A stretch of 64,000 nt of DNA from Virgisporangium ochraceum. Lineage in GTDB: Bacteria > Actinomycetota > Actinomycetes > Mycobacteriales > Micromonosporaceae. This document shows positions 43,615 to 53,157 of this stretch, one piece after another; position 1 is the stretch's first letter, and every line of letters starts with the position of its first letter. Position numbers and translations under genes: made by a program. The notes beneath the pieces were generated by a model, which was given only the letters and a program-made list of their open reading frames with translations, did not search any database and was not told where the DNA came from. The DNA is taken from the NCBI RefSeq assembly GCF_016863655.1, contig NZ_BOPH01000124.1, positions 1 through 64,000 of the forward strand. Reading direction: 5' to 3'.

Positions 43615-44430
43615 GTGGAGACGACCGGCACGGACGGGACCGCCGAGGTCGCCCGGTGGTGGGCGACCGCCATCACCCACATGGCGCCGGGCGTCATCGA
43701 GCTGCGGGGCCGACCCGTACAGGACCTCATCGGCTGCGTCGGGCTCACCGAGATGGTCTGGCTCATGCTGCGCGGCCACCTGCCGGAGCCGCCCCAGGCG
43801 AAGCTCCTCGAGGCAGCCCTCGTCGCCGGCGTAGACCACGGGCCCCACGCGCCGTCGATCGCCGCCGCGCGGATGGCCGCCACCTGCGGCGTCGGCCTGA
43901 ACAACGCGATCGCGACCGGCGTGAACCTCCTCGGCGACTCGCACGGCGGCGCCGGCCAGCAGTGCGTCGAGCTGCTCCACGACGTCCGCGCGGCGCAGGC
44001 TGGCGGAGCCGACCTCGACACGGCGGTCGCCACCGTGATCGCCGCGTGGCGCGAGCGGTCGCCCTACCTGCCCGGCTTCGGCCACCGCTTCCACCCCGTC
44101 GACCCGCGCCGGGACCCGCTGCTCGGCCTCGTCGACGGAGCGGTCGCCGACGGCGTGGTCGAGGGGCACTTCGTCACCGCGGCCCGGGCCGTCGAGGCGG
44201 CGCTCGTCCGGCCGGGCCGGCGGCCCGTCCCGATGAACATCGACGGCGCGACCGCGGTCATCTACGCCGAGCTCGGGTTCGCGGCGCCGCTGGCCCGCGG
44301 GCTGTTCGTGCTCAGCCGGAGCATCGGCATCCTCGCCCACGCCTGGGAGGAGACGCAGACCGGCCGGCGCAACAAGGGCCCGATCCCGCCGACCGTGCTC
44401 CCCGAGTACCGACCGACCTCAGCGGGGTGA
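43615..44430 (+). CDS. Small citrate synthase-like enzyme (citryl/citramalyl-CoA lyase type)
   Basis: A 271-aa protein, about two-thirds the length of citrate synthase but with its catalytic core: His in GDSHGGAG, His in GFGHRFHPVDPR and Asp in MNIDGATAV, followed by SIGILAHAWEE. In the superfamily these residues polarise acetyl-CoA and a keto acid, or run the reverse cleavage. Proteins of this size are usually called citryl-CoA lyase. Beside a CoA-transferase it could split a 3-hydroxyacyl-CoA into acetyl- or propionyl-CoA and a keto acid. The GTG at 43615 follows GGAGAGG. Confidence 0.85.
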   Translation: METTGTDGTAEVARWWATAITHMAPGVIELRGRPVQDLIGCVGLTEMVWLMLRGHLPEPPQAKLLEAALVAGVDHGPHAPSIAAARMAATCGVGLNNAIATGVNLLGDSHGGAGQQCVELLHDVRAAQAGGADLDTAVATVIAAWRERSPYLPGFGHRFHPVDPRRDPLLGLVDGAVADGVVEGHFVTAARAVEAALVRPGRRPVPMNIDGATAVIYAELGFAAPLARGLFVLSRSIGILAHAWEETQTGRRNKGPIPPTVLPEYRPTSAG

Positions 44431-44898
44431 CAGGACCACCGTGATGCGGGCGACCAGCTCGTCGGTGCCGACCGGCTCCAGGATGATGTCGTGCGCGGCG
44501 GCTCCGGCCAGGCGCGACACGGCGGGGCCGGCCGCCGCCGCGCCGTAGCAGATGATCGGCAGGTCGCGGAGCCACTGGCGGACGCGGGCCTGCGCGACGA
44601 GCTCGATCATCGACGGGTCGGGCAGGGTCGCGTCGACCATGATGAAGTCGAGCCGCCGGTCGGCGATCAGCGCGAGCGCCGTCGGCAGGTCGGCGGTCGG
44701 GATGATCTCGAAGTAGGGCTCGAGCCGCCGCGCGACCTCGTGGCCGTCGATCCGGCCGCGCCGGTCGTGCTGGACGAGGAGGGCGACCGGCCGCTCGGCG
44801 TCGGCGCCACGGACCCGACCCTCGACCTCGGACCGGGGATCATCGGAGGGCTGATGGATGGACCGACCGCGGGACGGGCCGTCGGCACTTCCAGCCAT
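44419..44898 (-). CDS. Stand-alone response-regulator receiver protein
   Basis: A 159-aa protein with an N-terminal charged tail and one CheY-like receiver (about 38-158). The phosphorylation site is Asp89 in FIMVDATLPDP. The usual Lys-Pro before the last helix is replaced by Glu-Pro (ILEPVGTDEL), and the first acidic pair is reduced to one Asp (VQHDRRG), so phosphotransfer may be altered. There is no output domain. It is divergent from the PP2C-type regulator at 45020 and overlaps the citrate synthase-like gene by 12 nt. Confidence 0.8.
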   Translation of the reverse strand: MAGSADGPSRGRSIHQPSDDPRSEVEGRVRGADAERPVALLVQHDRRGRIDGHEVARRLEPYFEIIPTADLPTALALIADRRLDFIMVDATLPDPSMIELVAQARVRQWLRDLPIICYGAAAAGPAVSRLAGAAAHDIILEPVGTDELVARITVVLSPR

Positions 44899-45019
44899 GA
44901 CCCTGAGTATCCGTCGCCGCTCGGTGGCTGTCGAATCGAACGGCGACGGGGCCGCTCGTGCCGGACCCGCTACTGTCCGCTAGCGTCGGTGCGGAACTCC
45001 GGACCCCGGGAGGAGAACC

Positions 45020-46972
45020 ATGGCGGCAGGCGGCCCGGCCGACGATTCCCGGTGGGCGGACCCCCGGTGGTGGGAGAGCATGCAACGGACCGGCGACCCG
45101 GCCACGATCATGGAGGCGTTCGAGAACGCCGCCCCCGTCCTGGTTCTCTTCGAGGGCCCCGAGCTGGTGATCCGCGCCGCGAACGCGGCCTGCCGGAAGC
45201 TCTACCGCCGGGAGGACGTGGTCGGGCTGCCGGTGCGCGAGGCGGTGCCGGCGATCGTCGGGCAGGAGATCTTCGAGGTCCTCGACCGCGTGTGGGTCGA
45301 GGAGCGTCCGTTCCTCGCCGTCGAGTGGCAGACGACGTTCGACCGGTCCGACCCCGACTCCGAGGTGTTCCTCACGTTCTCGCTGGTCCCCATGAGGCAT
45401 CCGGACGGAACGATGCGCGGCATCGTCGCGCACGCCGTCGACCACACCGACGACGTCCTGGCCCGGCGGGCGGCGCAGGCCCGGCTCGCCGGCGCCGAGC
45501 AGCGGGCCGAGGCGGCCGAGCAGGTGCTGTTCACCCTGCAGCGGCACCTGCTGCCCGACGTGCTGCCGGTGCTGCCGCAGGTGCGCCTCGCCGCCCGGTA
45601 CCGGGTCGCCGAGGCCGAGCTGCAGGCCGGCGGCGACTGGTTCGGCGCGGTGCCGCTCGGCCACGGCCGGGTCGCCCTGGTGGTCGGCGACGTGGTCGGC
45701 CACGGCGCGGAGGCCGCCGCCGCGATGGCCCGCCTGCAGACGGTGCTCCACGAGGCGCTGCTGCAGCCCGATGTCGACATCGCCGACGCCGTCGCCCGGC
45801 TCGACGCCTACGCCGCCCGCACGCCGACCACCCGCGCCGCCACCGTGTGCGTCGCGGTGCTCGACCCGGCCGACCGCACGCTGACATACCTGTCCCGGGC
45901 CCATCCGGCGCCGCTGGTCTGCGGCGCCGACGGCCGTACCCGGTACCTGCCCGCGACCCCCGGCGCGCCGCTGGGCGTCCGCGGCACCGCCCCGGCGCCG
46001 TCCACCGTGCGACTCGACGCCGGCGACCTCGTGCTCCTCTACACCGACGGCCTCGTCGAGCGCCCCGGCGAGACCCTCCACGACGGTCAGAGCCGGCTGG
46101 CCCGCGTCGCCGCCACGGCCCTCGACACCGGCGGACGGATCGCGCCCCGCTCGCTGCCCGACCGGCTCACGACGCTGGCGGTGGAGCGGATCACCCGGGT
46201 CGGGTACCACGACGACGTCACCGCGCTCGCCGCGCACCTCCTGCCCGCGCCGCAGCAGCCGCTGATCCTCGACCTCCGCGCCGACCCGGCCGAGCTCGCG
46301 ACCGTGCGCGAGGCGGTGACCGCGTGGATCGGCCCGCTCGGCCTCCGCGACACCGACGCGACGGCGGTCATGCTGGCCGCCTGCGAAGCCGCCACGAACG
46401 TGGTCGTACACGCGTACGCCGACGGGGTGCCGGGCCGGCTCGGTGTCGTGGTCGACCTCGACGCCACCGGCACCATCCGCATGACCGTCGACGACGACGG
46501 CCGGTGGCGGCCGCCCACCGGCACGTCGGGCGGCCGGGGCATCGGGCTGATGCGCACGGTCTGCGACGAGGTCGTCATCGACAGCGGCGCGCACGGCACG
46601 CGCGTCACGTTGTGCCTGACGCCCGGACACCCGACGGTGCTCGCGCAGGACAACGGCCGCGCCTACGACGCGACCCCGGCCCCCCACGCGTTCAGCGCGA
46701 TCCGCACCGACGAGCCCGGCCAGCGGCCGCGGCTGGCCGTGCACGGTTCGCTCGACGCCACCACCACGCCGCTGCTGCACGCCGCGGTGCAGCACCACAA
46801 CTCCGAACCGCTCGTCCTCGACCTGAGCGCCGTGTCGCTCCTGGCGAGCGCCGGGGTGCAGCTGCTGCACCGGCTGACCGGTGAGCTGCCGATCGAGCTG
46901 TGGGCACCGCCGGGGACCAACGCCCGTCACATCCTCGACCTCACCGACCTGAGCGCCCGCACGCTCCCGTAG
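45020..46972 (+). CDS. PAS - PP2C (SpoIIE) phosphatase - HATPase kinase - STAS regulator
   Basis: A 650-aa soluble signalling protein with four modules. The PAS sensor (about 30-140) begins MEAFENAAPVLVLF. The SpoIIE-type phosphatase (about 170-405) keeps its metal Asp motifs GGDWFGAV, VGDVVGHG, LLYTDGLVE and GYHDDVTAL. The RsbW-like histidine kinase-type ATPase (about 415-535) has CEAATNVVVHAY and SGGRGIGLM. The STAS anti-anti-sigma domain (about 560-645) keeps a Ser in SLLASAGVQLL where SpoIIAA is phosphorylated. A complete partner-switch set is thus on one chain. ATG 45020 follows GGGAGGAG. The target sigma factor is not in the window. Confidence 0.92.
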   Translation: MAAGGPADDSRWADPRWWESMQRTGDPATIMEAFENAAPVLVLFEGPELVIRAANAACRKLYRREDVVGLPVREAVPAIVGQEIFEVLDRVWVEERPFLAVEWQTTFDRSDPDSEVFLTFSLVPMRHPDGTMRGIVAHAVDHTDDVLARRAAQARLAGAEQRAEAAEQVLFTLQRHLLPDVLPVLPQVRLAARYRVAEAELQAGGDWFGAVPLGHGRVALVVGDVVGHGAEAAAAMARLQTVLHEALLQPDVDIADAVARLDAYAARTPTTRAATVCVAVLDPADRTLTYLSRAHPAPLVCGADGRTRYLPATPGAPLGVRGTAPAPSTVRLDAGDLVLLYTDGLVERPGETLHDGQSRLARVAATALDTGGRIAPRSLPDRLTTLAVERITRVGYHDDVTALAAHLLPAPQQPLILDLRADPAELATVREAVTAWIGPLGLRDTDATAVMLAACEAATNVVVHAYADGVPGRLGVVVDLDATGTIRMTVDDDGRWRPPTGTSGGRGIGLMRTVCDEVVIDSGAHGTRVTLCLTPGHPTVLAQDNGRAYDATPAPHAFSAIRTDEPGQRPRLAVHGSLDATTTPLLHAAVQHHNSEPLVLDLSAVSLLASAGVQLLHRLTGELPIELWAPPGTNARHILDLTDLSARTLP

Positions 46973-46976
46973 CGGC

Positions 46977-47414
46977 TCAGTGCCAGTCGCCGACCCGCAC
47001 GTCGTCGGGTGCGGGGCTGCCCTTTCCGTTCTCCACCAACGACTTCAGGCTCAGCAGGAACGTCGCCCACTTGGTGCTGCAGTGGTTCATGAACTCGACC
47101 GGCTCCTTCCAGCCCCGGTGCCCGAACAGGATCACCGTGTACTCACCCTCCCGGCGGAGCTGCCAGTCGACCGTGGTGCCGATCCACTCCTCGGGGCCGT
47201 CGACGACCTTCCAGGTGACCCGTTCCGCCGGCCGCGTCTCGAGCACCTCCATGTCGAACCCGCCGATGGGCGGGAACCGGAACCGGAGAACGCCGTCGTG
47301 CTCGCTGGTGTCGGTGGTCCACCAGCCGGCGAGCCCGTCGACGGTCGTCAGCGCCTCGTACACGTTCTCCGGGGTCGCGTCCTTGACGCCGACCCGGTGC
47401 AGGATGTCCACCAT
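46977..47414 (-). CDS. SRPBCC/AHSA1-like protein
   Basis: A 145-aa START-like beta-barrel protein with the sequence pattern ENVYEALTTVDGLAGWWTTDT, RVTWKVVDGPEEW and TKWATFLLSLKSLVENGKG. These proteins bind hydrophobic small molecules or assist chaperones. ATG 47414 follows AAGGAG. It is the last gene of a three-gene operon with the ArsR regulator and a second SRPBCC protein. Confidence 0.88.
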   Translation of the reverse strand: MVDILHRVGVKDATPENVYEALTTVDGLAGWWTTDTSEHDGVLRFRFPPIGGFDMEVLETRPAERVTWKVVDGPEEWIGTTVDWQLRREGEYTVILFGHRGWKEPVEFMNHCSTKWATFLLSLKSLVENGKGSPAPDDVRVGDWH

Positions 47415-47418
47415 TGCC

Positions 47419-47760
47419 TTACTCCTTCTCGTTGTCGATGTTGCGTTGGATCGATTCGGCGATCCGGGTGATGCGGCGCAGCCTCGCGTCCCAGGCCGAC
47501 CCGACCGACGACAGCTGGGCGACCGCGCGGGCCAGCTGTGCGTCGTCGACCCGGTAGCGCCGCTCCCGCCCCGCGGAGGTTGCCCGGACGAGCCCCACGC
47601 GGTCGAGAACGGCGAGATGCTTGGCGATCGCCTGCCGGGTGACGGGCAGCCGCGCGCTCAAGGTGGTCGCGGTGCCGGCGCCGTCGGCGAGCAGCAGGTC
47701 GAGCATCCGCCGGCGGGTCGGGTCGCCGATCGCCGACCAGAGGTCGTCGTCGACGATCAC
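47419..47760 (-). CDS. ArsR-family regulator
   Basis: A 113-aa winged-helix protein: LWSAIGDPTRRRMLDLLLAD, then ARLPVTRQAIAKHLAVLDRVGLV and GRERRYRVDDAQL. No metal-binding Cys cluster is present, which fits the ArsR subgroup paired with SRPBCC proteins and sensing other ligands. GTG 47760 overlaps the upstream SRPBCC gene by 4 nt. Paired palindromes at 48219 and 48264 upstream of the operon are likely its binding sites. Confidence 0.92.
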   Translation of the reverse strand: MIVDDDLWSAIGDPTRRRMLDLLLADGAGTATTLSARLPVTRQAIAKHLAVLDRVGLVRATSAGRERRYRVDDAQLARAVAQLSSVGSAWDARLRRITRIAESIQRNIDNEKE

Positions 47761-48209
47761 GGCTGCTTCTCGGCGTACGGGACGAGCCGGGGCAGGAACG
47801 TGTCCCAGCCGGTGACGTGCTCCCGGTACTGCCGCTCCAGGACGGCGGCCTGCCAGCCCCGCTCGCGGAAGCCCGACTCGGTCATGGTGAGCGTCGTTCC
47901 GCTGCCGGACGGAGCCAGCTCGAACGTGACCAGCAACGAGTTGCCCTCGGTCGCCACCTCGCCGGCGTCGTGGGTCCACCGGAACGCGAACAGGTGCGGC
48001 GGCCGCACGTCGACGACGGTGAACGCCACGACCTTCCCGCCGGCGTCGCAGTCGCCGAAGCGGAGCTCGCCGGTGGACCCCGGTGTGGGCTCGTAACGCG
48101 CGTCGTCGGGCCACCACCGCCGGACGTGGTCGGGGTCGCTGACCACGTCGAACACCACCTCGGGTGACGCCTCGATGTAGACCTCGCGCTCGATGGTCCC
48201 GAACTCCAT
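47757..48209 (-). CDS. SRPBCC-domain protein
   Basis: A 150-aa START-like/AHSA1 protein (IEREVYIEASPEVVFDVVSD, HVRRWWPDDARY, LTMTESGFRERGW). It is the first gene of the SRPBCC-ArsR-SRPBCC operon. ATG 48209 follows GGGAGG, and the first ArsR palindrome begins 9 nt upstream of the start codon. Ligand binding is inferred; the function is unknown. Confidence 0.9.
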   Translation of the reverse strand: MEFGTIEREVYIEASPEVVFDVVSDPDHVRRWWPDDARYEPTPGSTGELRFGDCDAGGKVVAFTVVDVRPPHLFAFRWTHDAGEVATEGNSLLVTFELAPSGSGTTLTMTESGFRERGWQAAVLERQYREHVTGWDTFLPRLVPYAEKQP

Positions 48210-48218
48210 GTGGCCTCC

Positions 48219-48235
48219 CGCAACCTTTGGTTGCG
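48219..48235. promoter_or_regulatory. ArsR operator candidate 1
   Basis: CGCAACC-TTT-GGTTGCG, a perfect 7-3-7 palindrome just upstream of the SRPBCC-ArsR operon start. Confidence 0.8.
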
Positions 48236-48263
48236 AAAGACGTTAGCGCTCCCCCCGGCGATG

Positions 48264-48280
48264 CGCAACCATCGGTTGCT
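48264..48280. promoter_or_regulatory. ArsR operator candidate 2
   Basis: CGCAACC-ATC-GGTTGCT repeats the same dyad with one end mismatch, 45 bp from the first copy (about four helical turns), and abuts the 3-prime end of the FAD oxidoreductase gene. Confidence 0.75.
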
Positions 48281-49876
48281 TCAGCGAGGGCTTTCGAGGT
48301 CGGCCAGCACCGCCCGGGCGGCGTTGCGGCCGTTCAACGCGATCACGCTGCCGCCCGGATGGGTGGCGGCGCCGCACAGGTAGACACCGGGGACGTCGGT
48401 ACGCGGGGAGAGCCGGTTGGTCCACATCTGGTCGGGGCGCACCTCGCCCTGGAAGATGTGGCCGCCGGTCAGCCCGACGCGGGCCTCGATGTCGGGCGGG
48501 CCGAGGACCTCGTAGCTCTCCAGGCAGTCCTCGAAGTCGGGGGCGAACCGGCCGACGAGGTCGATGAACTGGCGGGCGACCTCGGTGCGGCGGGCCTCCC
48601 AGCCGCCGGTGAGGGCGTACGGCGCGTACTGGCCGAAGATGCTCATCAGGTGGCGGCCCTCGGGGGCCGGGCCCGGGTCGTGGCCGGTCTGGACGTAGAT
48701 CTCCCCGAAGCCGACCGCCGGTTCGCCGGCGTCGCAGGCGGCGAACGCCCGTTGTGCCGCGTCGAGGCCGGTGGTCACGTCGACGACGCCGAGCGCCATG
48801 AACGTCTCGCCGGGCGCGGCGGTCCACGACGGGAGCCGGTGCAGCGCCGCGTTGAACTTCACGACGGGACTGCGGATGTCCCAGTCCTCCAGGCGCGTGC
48901 GGTACGGCGCCGGCACCGTGTCGGGCGGCAGCATGCCGAGCAGCCGCTTCGGGTCGGCGTTGCTGACGACGCGGTCGCAGCGGATCAGCGTGCCGTCGTC
49001 GAGCCGCACGCCCTCGCCGGGCAGCACCTCCGCGACGGTCAGCCCGGTGGTCAGTACCGCGCCGGCGTCGCGGGCGGCGTCGGCGATCGCGAAGCTCACC
49101 ATGCCCATGCCGCCGCGCACGTAGCCCCATACGGCGCCGTGGCCGAGCACCTCGCCGGCGAAGTGCATCAGCTTGACCGCCGCGGTGCCCGGGTCGCGCG
49201 GACCGGCGTACGTGCCGATGATGCCCTGCCCGAACAGCGCGTCCTTGAGCCGTTGGTCGGTGACGAACTCGTCGAGCACGTCGGAGATGGACGCCTCGAA
49301 CAGCACGTCGCACATGAGCCGCTCGTGGCCGAGCAGCTCCTCGAGCTCCGCCCGGCTCGGCGCGTCGACGGACCACGTGTCCACCGCGCCCTTGCGGAGT
49401 TTGATGCGGATCCGGTCGAACAGGTCCTCGTAGGCGACGTACCCGTCGATGTCCTTCCGGCTGAAACCCAGTGTCCGCAGGCCCTCCAGCGTGCGTTCGT
49501 GGTCCATCCACTGCGCGAACGCGGTGCCGTCGTCGTAGGGGATCCACAGCTGCGGGTCGGCGAGGTAGACCTCCAGGCCGCGCTCGTGCAGCCGCAGGTC
49601 GTCGATGACGGTCTGGTCGAGCAGCCCGATGACGTACGCGCACGGGCTCACCACGTACCGCCGGTCGGGGAACGGCCGGTCGAGGGTGGCGGCGCCGCCG
49701 AGCCGCTCGCGCGCCTCGAGAACCAGCACCGACCGGCCGGCGCGGGCGAGGTAGGCCGCGCACGTCAGTCCATTGTGGCCACCGCCGACCACGACGACGT
49801 CCCAGTGCCGGGCGGCCAGGTCGCGCACGGGCGCCGGCAGGCCGATCTCGCCGAGCCGGGCCGCGATGTCATTCAT
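48281..49876 (-). CDS. FAD-dependent oxidoreductase, PYROXD2/phytoene-desaturase-like
   Basis: A 531-aa flavoprotein. The FAD-binding motif DVVVVGGGHNGLTCAAYLARAG is at about residues 26-47, the conserved GGAATLDRPFPD region follows, and the C-terminal part has GGHIFQGEVRPDQMW and YLCGAATHPGGSVIALNGRNAA. It belongs to the amine-oxidase/phytoene-desaturase superfamily, close to PYROXD2-like proteins, and a paralogue lies at 60747-62357. ATG 49876 overlaps the CoA-synthetase stop codon by 8 nt, so both are in one operon. The substrate is unknown; oxidation of an amine or an unsaturated intermediate is plausible. Confidence 0.9.
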   Translation of the reverse strand: MNDIAARLGEIGLPAPVRDLAARHWDVVVVGGGHNGLTCAAYLARAGRSVLVLEARERLGGAATLDRPFPDRRYVVSPCAYVIGLLDQTVIDDLRLHERGLEVYLADPQLWIPYDDGTAFAQWMDHERTLEGLRTLGFSRKDIDGYVAYEDLFDRIRIKLRKGAVDTWSVDAPSRAELEELLGHERLMCDVLFEASISDVLDEFVTDQRLKDALFGQGIIGTYAGPRDPGTAAVKLMHFAGEVLGHGAVWGYVRGGMGMVSFAIADAARDAGAVLTTGLTVAEVLPGEGVRLDDGTLIRCDRVVSNADPKRLLGMLPPDTVPAPYRTRLEDWDIRSPVVKFNAALHRLPSWTAAPGETFMALGVVDVTTGLDAAQRAFAACDAGEPAVGFGEIYVQTGHDPGPAPEGRHLMSIFGQYAPYALTGGWEARRTEVARQFIDLVGRFAPDFEDCLESYEVLGPPDIEARVGLTGGHIFQGEVRPDQMWTNRLSPRTDVPGVYLCGAATHPGGSVIALNGRNAARAVLADLESPR

Positions 49877-51914
49877 GGAGCCTCCTACGGATGACGGCGT
49901 CGACGGCGGTCGCGCCGTCGGGCCGTGCGATGACCGGGTTCAGCTCGACCAGGTCGAGGTCGGCGTCGCGGGCGAGGGCGGCCAGGCGGGTGGCGAGGTC
50001 GGCCAGGGCGTCGAGGTCCACGCCGGCGAGCAGGGGCGCCGCGCGCAGGCGGCGCAGGGCGTCGCGGACCGTCGCCGCGTCGAACGGCAACGGGACCAGC
50101 ACCGCGTCGTCGAGCACCTCGACCCAGACCCCGCCGAGCGCGACGACGAGCACCGGCACCAGCCCGTTCCGCCGTACCGCGACCATCACCTCGACGCCCG
50201 GCGCGCACATCTCCTCGACCAGCACTGGCGTTCCGCCCCGGCCGGGCAGCGCCCGCAGCGCGTCGAACACCGCCCGGACGGCCGCGTCGCCGCGCACGTT
50301 CAGCCGCACCGCGCCGGCGTCGCTCTTGTGCCGCAGGTCGGCGTCGTTGAGCTTCATGGCGACAGCGCCGCCCACCCGCCGCGCGGCCGTCACCGCCGCG
50401 TCGGCGTCCGGGGCGAGGTGACCGGGCGGGATGCGGATCCCCGCCGCCCGCAGCAGTTCCTTGGCCCCGTGCTCGGACAGCCAGCCGCCCGGTGCGCCGG
50501 GAACCGTTGCGCCGTCGGCGATCGCGCGCAGGCGGGCCGGGTCGGCGGCCGGGTGGTGCAGGACGCCCGCGCAGCGCACGCCCTCGCGCAGCCCGGCGAC
50601 CGGCACCAGGCCGGCGTCGACGAGCGCCTCCGCGACCGGCTCGGGCATCAGCTCCGGCAGCGTCGAGGCCACCAGCACCGGCTTGTCCAGCCGCTTGGCG
50701 CCGGCGACCACGCCGGCCAGCGCGTCGTCCCAGTCGGCCGCCGCGGCCGTGTCGAGGTCGGCGGGCCGGTCGTGGTAGACGAGCACGGTGCCGACGGCCG
50801 GGTCGGCGCCGGCGTGCGCCACGAGGTCCGCGGTCGGCCCGACCTGTCCGAAGAGGACAGCGGTGTAGTCCAGCGGGTTCGCGGCGGTCGCCTGCGGCGG
50901 CAGGACCGCGCTCAACGCGGTCACCGTGTGCTCCGACAGCGCCGGAAGCGCGACGCCGAGGCGGTGCGCCTCGTCGGCGGCGATCGCGGCGTCGCCGCCG
51001 GAGCACGTGACGACCACCGTGCCCGGCCGCGCCGCCCGGCGGGCGTACCCGAGCGCCTTCGCCAGCTCCAGCAGCTCGTGCGGGTGGTGCGCCCACACGC
51101 CGCCGGCCTCCTCCACGACCGCGCGCAGCACCCGCGCGTCGCCGGCGACCGAACCGGTGTGCGACGCCGCGGCGTCCGCGCCCAGCGGGCTCGCGCCGGC
51201 CTTGAGGACGACCACGCGCACGTCGCGCTCGGCGCACCGGGCCAGCGCGCGTACCAGTTTCGCCCCGTCGCCGTCGGCTTCCAGGTACAGCGCGACGGCC
51301 CGCACGCCGGGCAGGCCGGCGACGGTGTCGAGGTAGTCGGCGGCGTCGAGGACGGCCTGGTTCCCGCACGACACGACGGTGTGCAGCCGCAGCCCGCGGG
51401 TGCTGGCGAGGGCGTTGACGGCCACGTTGCCGCTCTGCGAGACGAGCGCGACCGGGCCGGGCGTCCCGAGGACGCAGGCGTCGCCCCACATCGGCGCCCG
51501 CGCGTGCACCGGGACGATGCCGTTGCCGTTCGGACCGCAGACCGGGATCCCGTACCGCAGCGCGGTGTCGCGCAGCCGCCGCTGCAGCGGGCGCCCCCCG
51601 GGCGTCTCCGCGAACCCGGCGGCGAAGACGACGGCGCCGCCCGCGCCGAGGTCGCCGGCCTCGGCGAGCAGGCCGGGCACGGTGGCGGCCGGGGTGGCGA
51701 TCACGACGGCGTCCGGTGCGACCGGGAGGTCGGCGAGCCGGGGCACGCACGGCACGCCGTGGACGGCCGACGCGGTCGGGTGCACGCCGAACACCTGGCC
51801 GGGGAACCGGTTCGCGACGAGGTTCGCCACGGCCTGGTTGCCGTAGGAGCCCGGCCGGGCCGAGGCACCCACGACGGCGATCGAGCGGGGGTCCAGGAGC
51901 CGGCTCAGGTCCAC
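49869..51914 (-). CDS. NDP-forming acyl-CoA synthetase (acetate-CoA ligase family)
   Basis: A 681-aa protein with fused alpha and beta parts of ADP-forming acyl-CoA synthetases. It starts LLDPRSIAVVGASARPGSYG (CoA-binding Rossmann domain) and then GPNGNGIVPVHARAPMWGD. The phosphorylated His is in ASHTGSVAGD. The C-terminal ATP-grasp domain includes VAMKLNDADLRHKSDAGAVRLN and VEEMCAPGVEVMV. It converts a carboxylic acid, CoA and ATP to acyl-CoA with ADP and phosphate, or the reverse. GTG 51914 lies 10 nt downstream of a TetR-type operator. It follows the transporter ATPase gene by 21 nt. Confidence 0.92.
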   Translation of the reverse strand: MDLSRLLDPRSIAVVGASARPGSYGNQAVANLVANRFPGQVFGVHPTASAVHGVPCVPRLADLPVAPDAVVIATPAATVPGLLAEAGDLGAGGAVVFAAGFAETPGGRPLQRRLRDTALRYGIPVCGPNGNGIVPVHARAPMWGDACVLGTPGPVALVSQSGNVAVNALASTRGLRLHTVVSCGNQAVLDAADYLDTVAGLPGVRAVALYLEADGDGAKLVRALARCAERDVRVVVLKAGASPLGADAAASHTGSVAGDARVLRAVVEEAGGVWAHHPHELLELAKALGYARRAARPGTVVVTCSGGDAAIAADEAHRLGVALPALSEHTVTALSAVLPPQATAANPLDYTAVLFGQVGPTADLVAHAGADPAVGTVLVYHDRPADLDTAAAADWDDALAGVVAGAKRLDKPVLVASTLPELMPEPVAEALVDAGLVPVAGLREGVRCAGVLHHPAADPARLRAIADGATVPGAPGGWLSEHGAKELLRAAGIRIPPGHLAPDADAAVTAARRVGGAVAMKLNDADLRHKSDAGAVRLNVRGDAAVRAVFDALRALPGRGGTPVLVEEMCAPGVEVMVAVRRNGLVPVLVVALGGVWVEVLDDAVLVPLPFDAATVRDALRRLRAAPLLAGVDLDALADLATRLAALARDADLDLVELNPVIARPDGATAVDAVIRRRLHE

Positions 51915-51924
51915 CCCGTCAAAC

Positions 51925-51935
51925 TGATTGGTGGA

Positions 51936-51942
<7 letters not shown>
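51925..51942. promoter_or_regulatory. TetR-type operator A
   Basis: TGATTG-N6-CAGTCA, one mismatch to the inverted repeat TGACTG-N6-CAGTCA. It lies 10 nt upstream of the acyl-CoA synthetase start and overlaps the 3-prime end of the transporter ATPase gene. Confidence 0.75.
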
Positions 51943-53090
<1,148 letters not shown>

Positions 53091-53119
53091 GTCGCGCAGT
53101 CTATGCGTGTCGCCGCGGC

Positions 53120-53137
53120 TGACTGAACAACCAGTAG
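53120..53137. promoter_or_regulatory. TetR-type operator B
   Basis: TGACTG-N6-CAGTAG, between the divergent transporter ATPase and TetR genes and 20 nt before the TetR start. It would let the regulator control itself and the transporter. Confidence 0.75.
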
Positions 53138-53157
53138 GTCCGAGATATGGTGCACGT

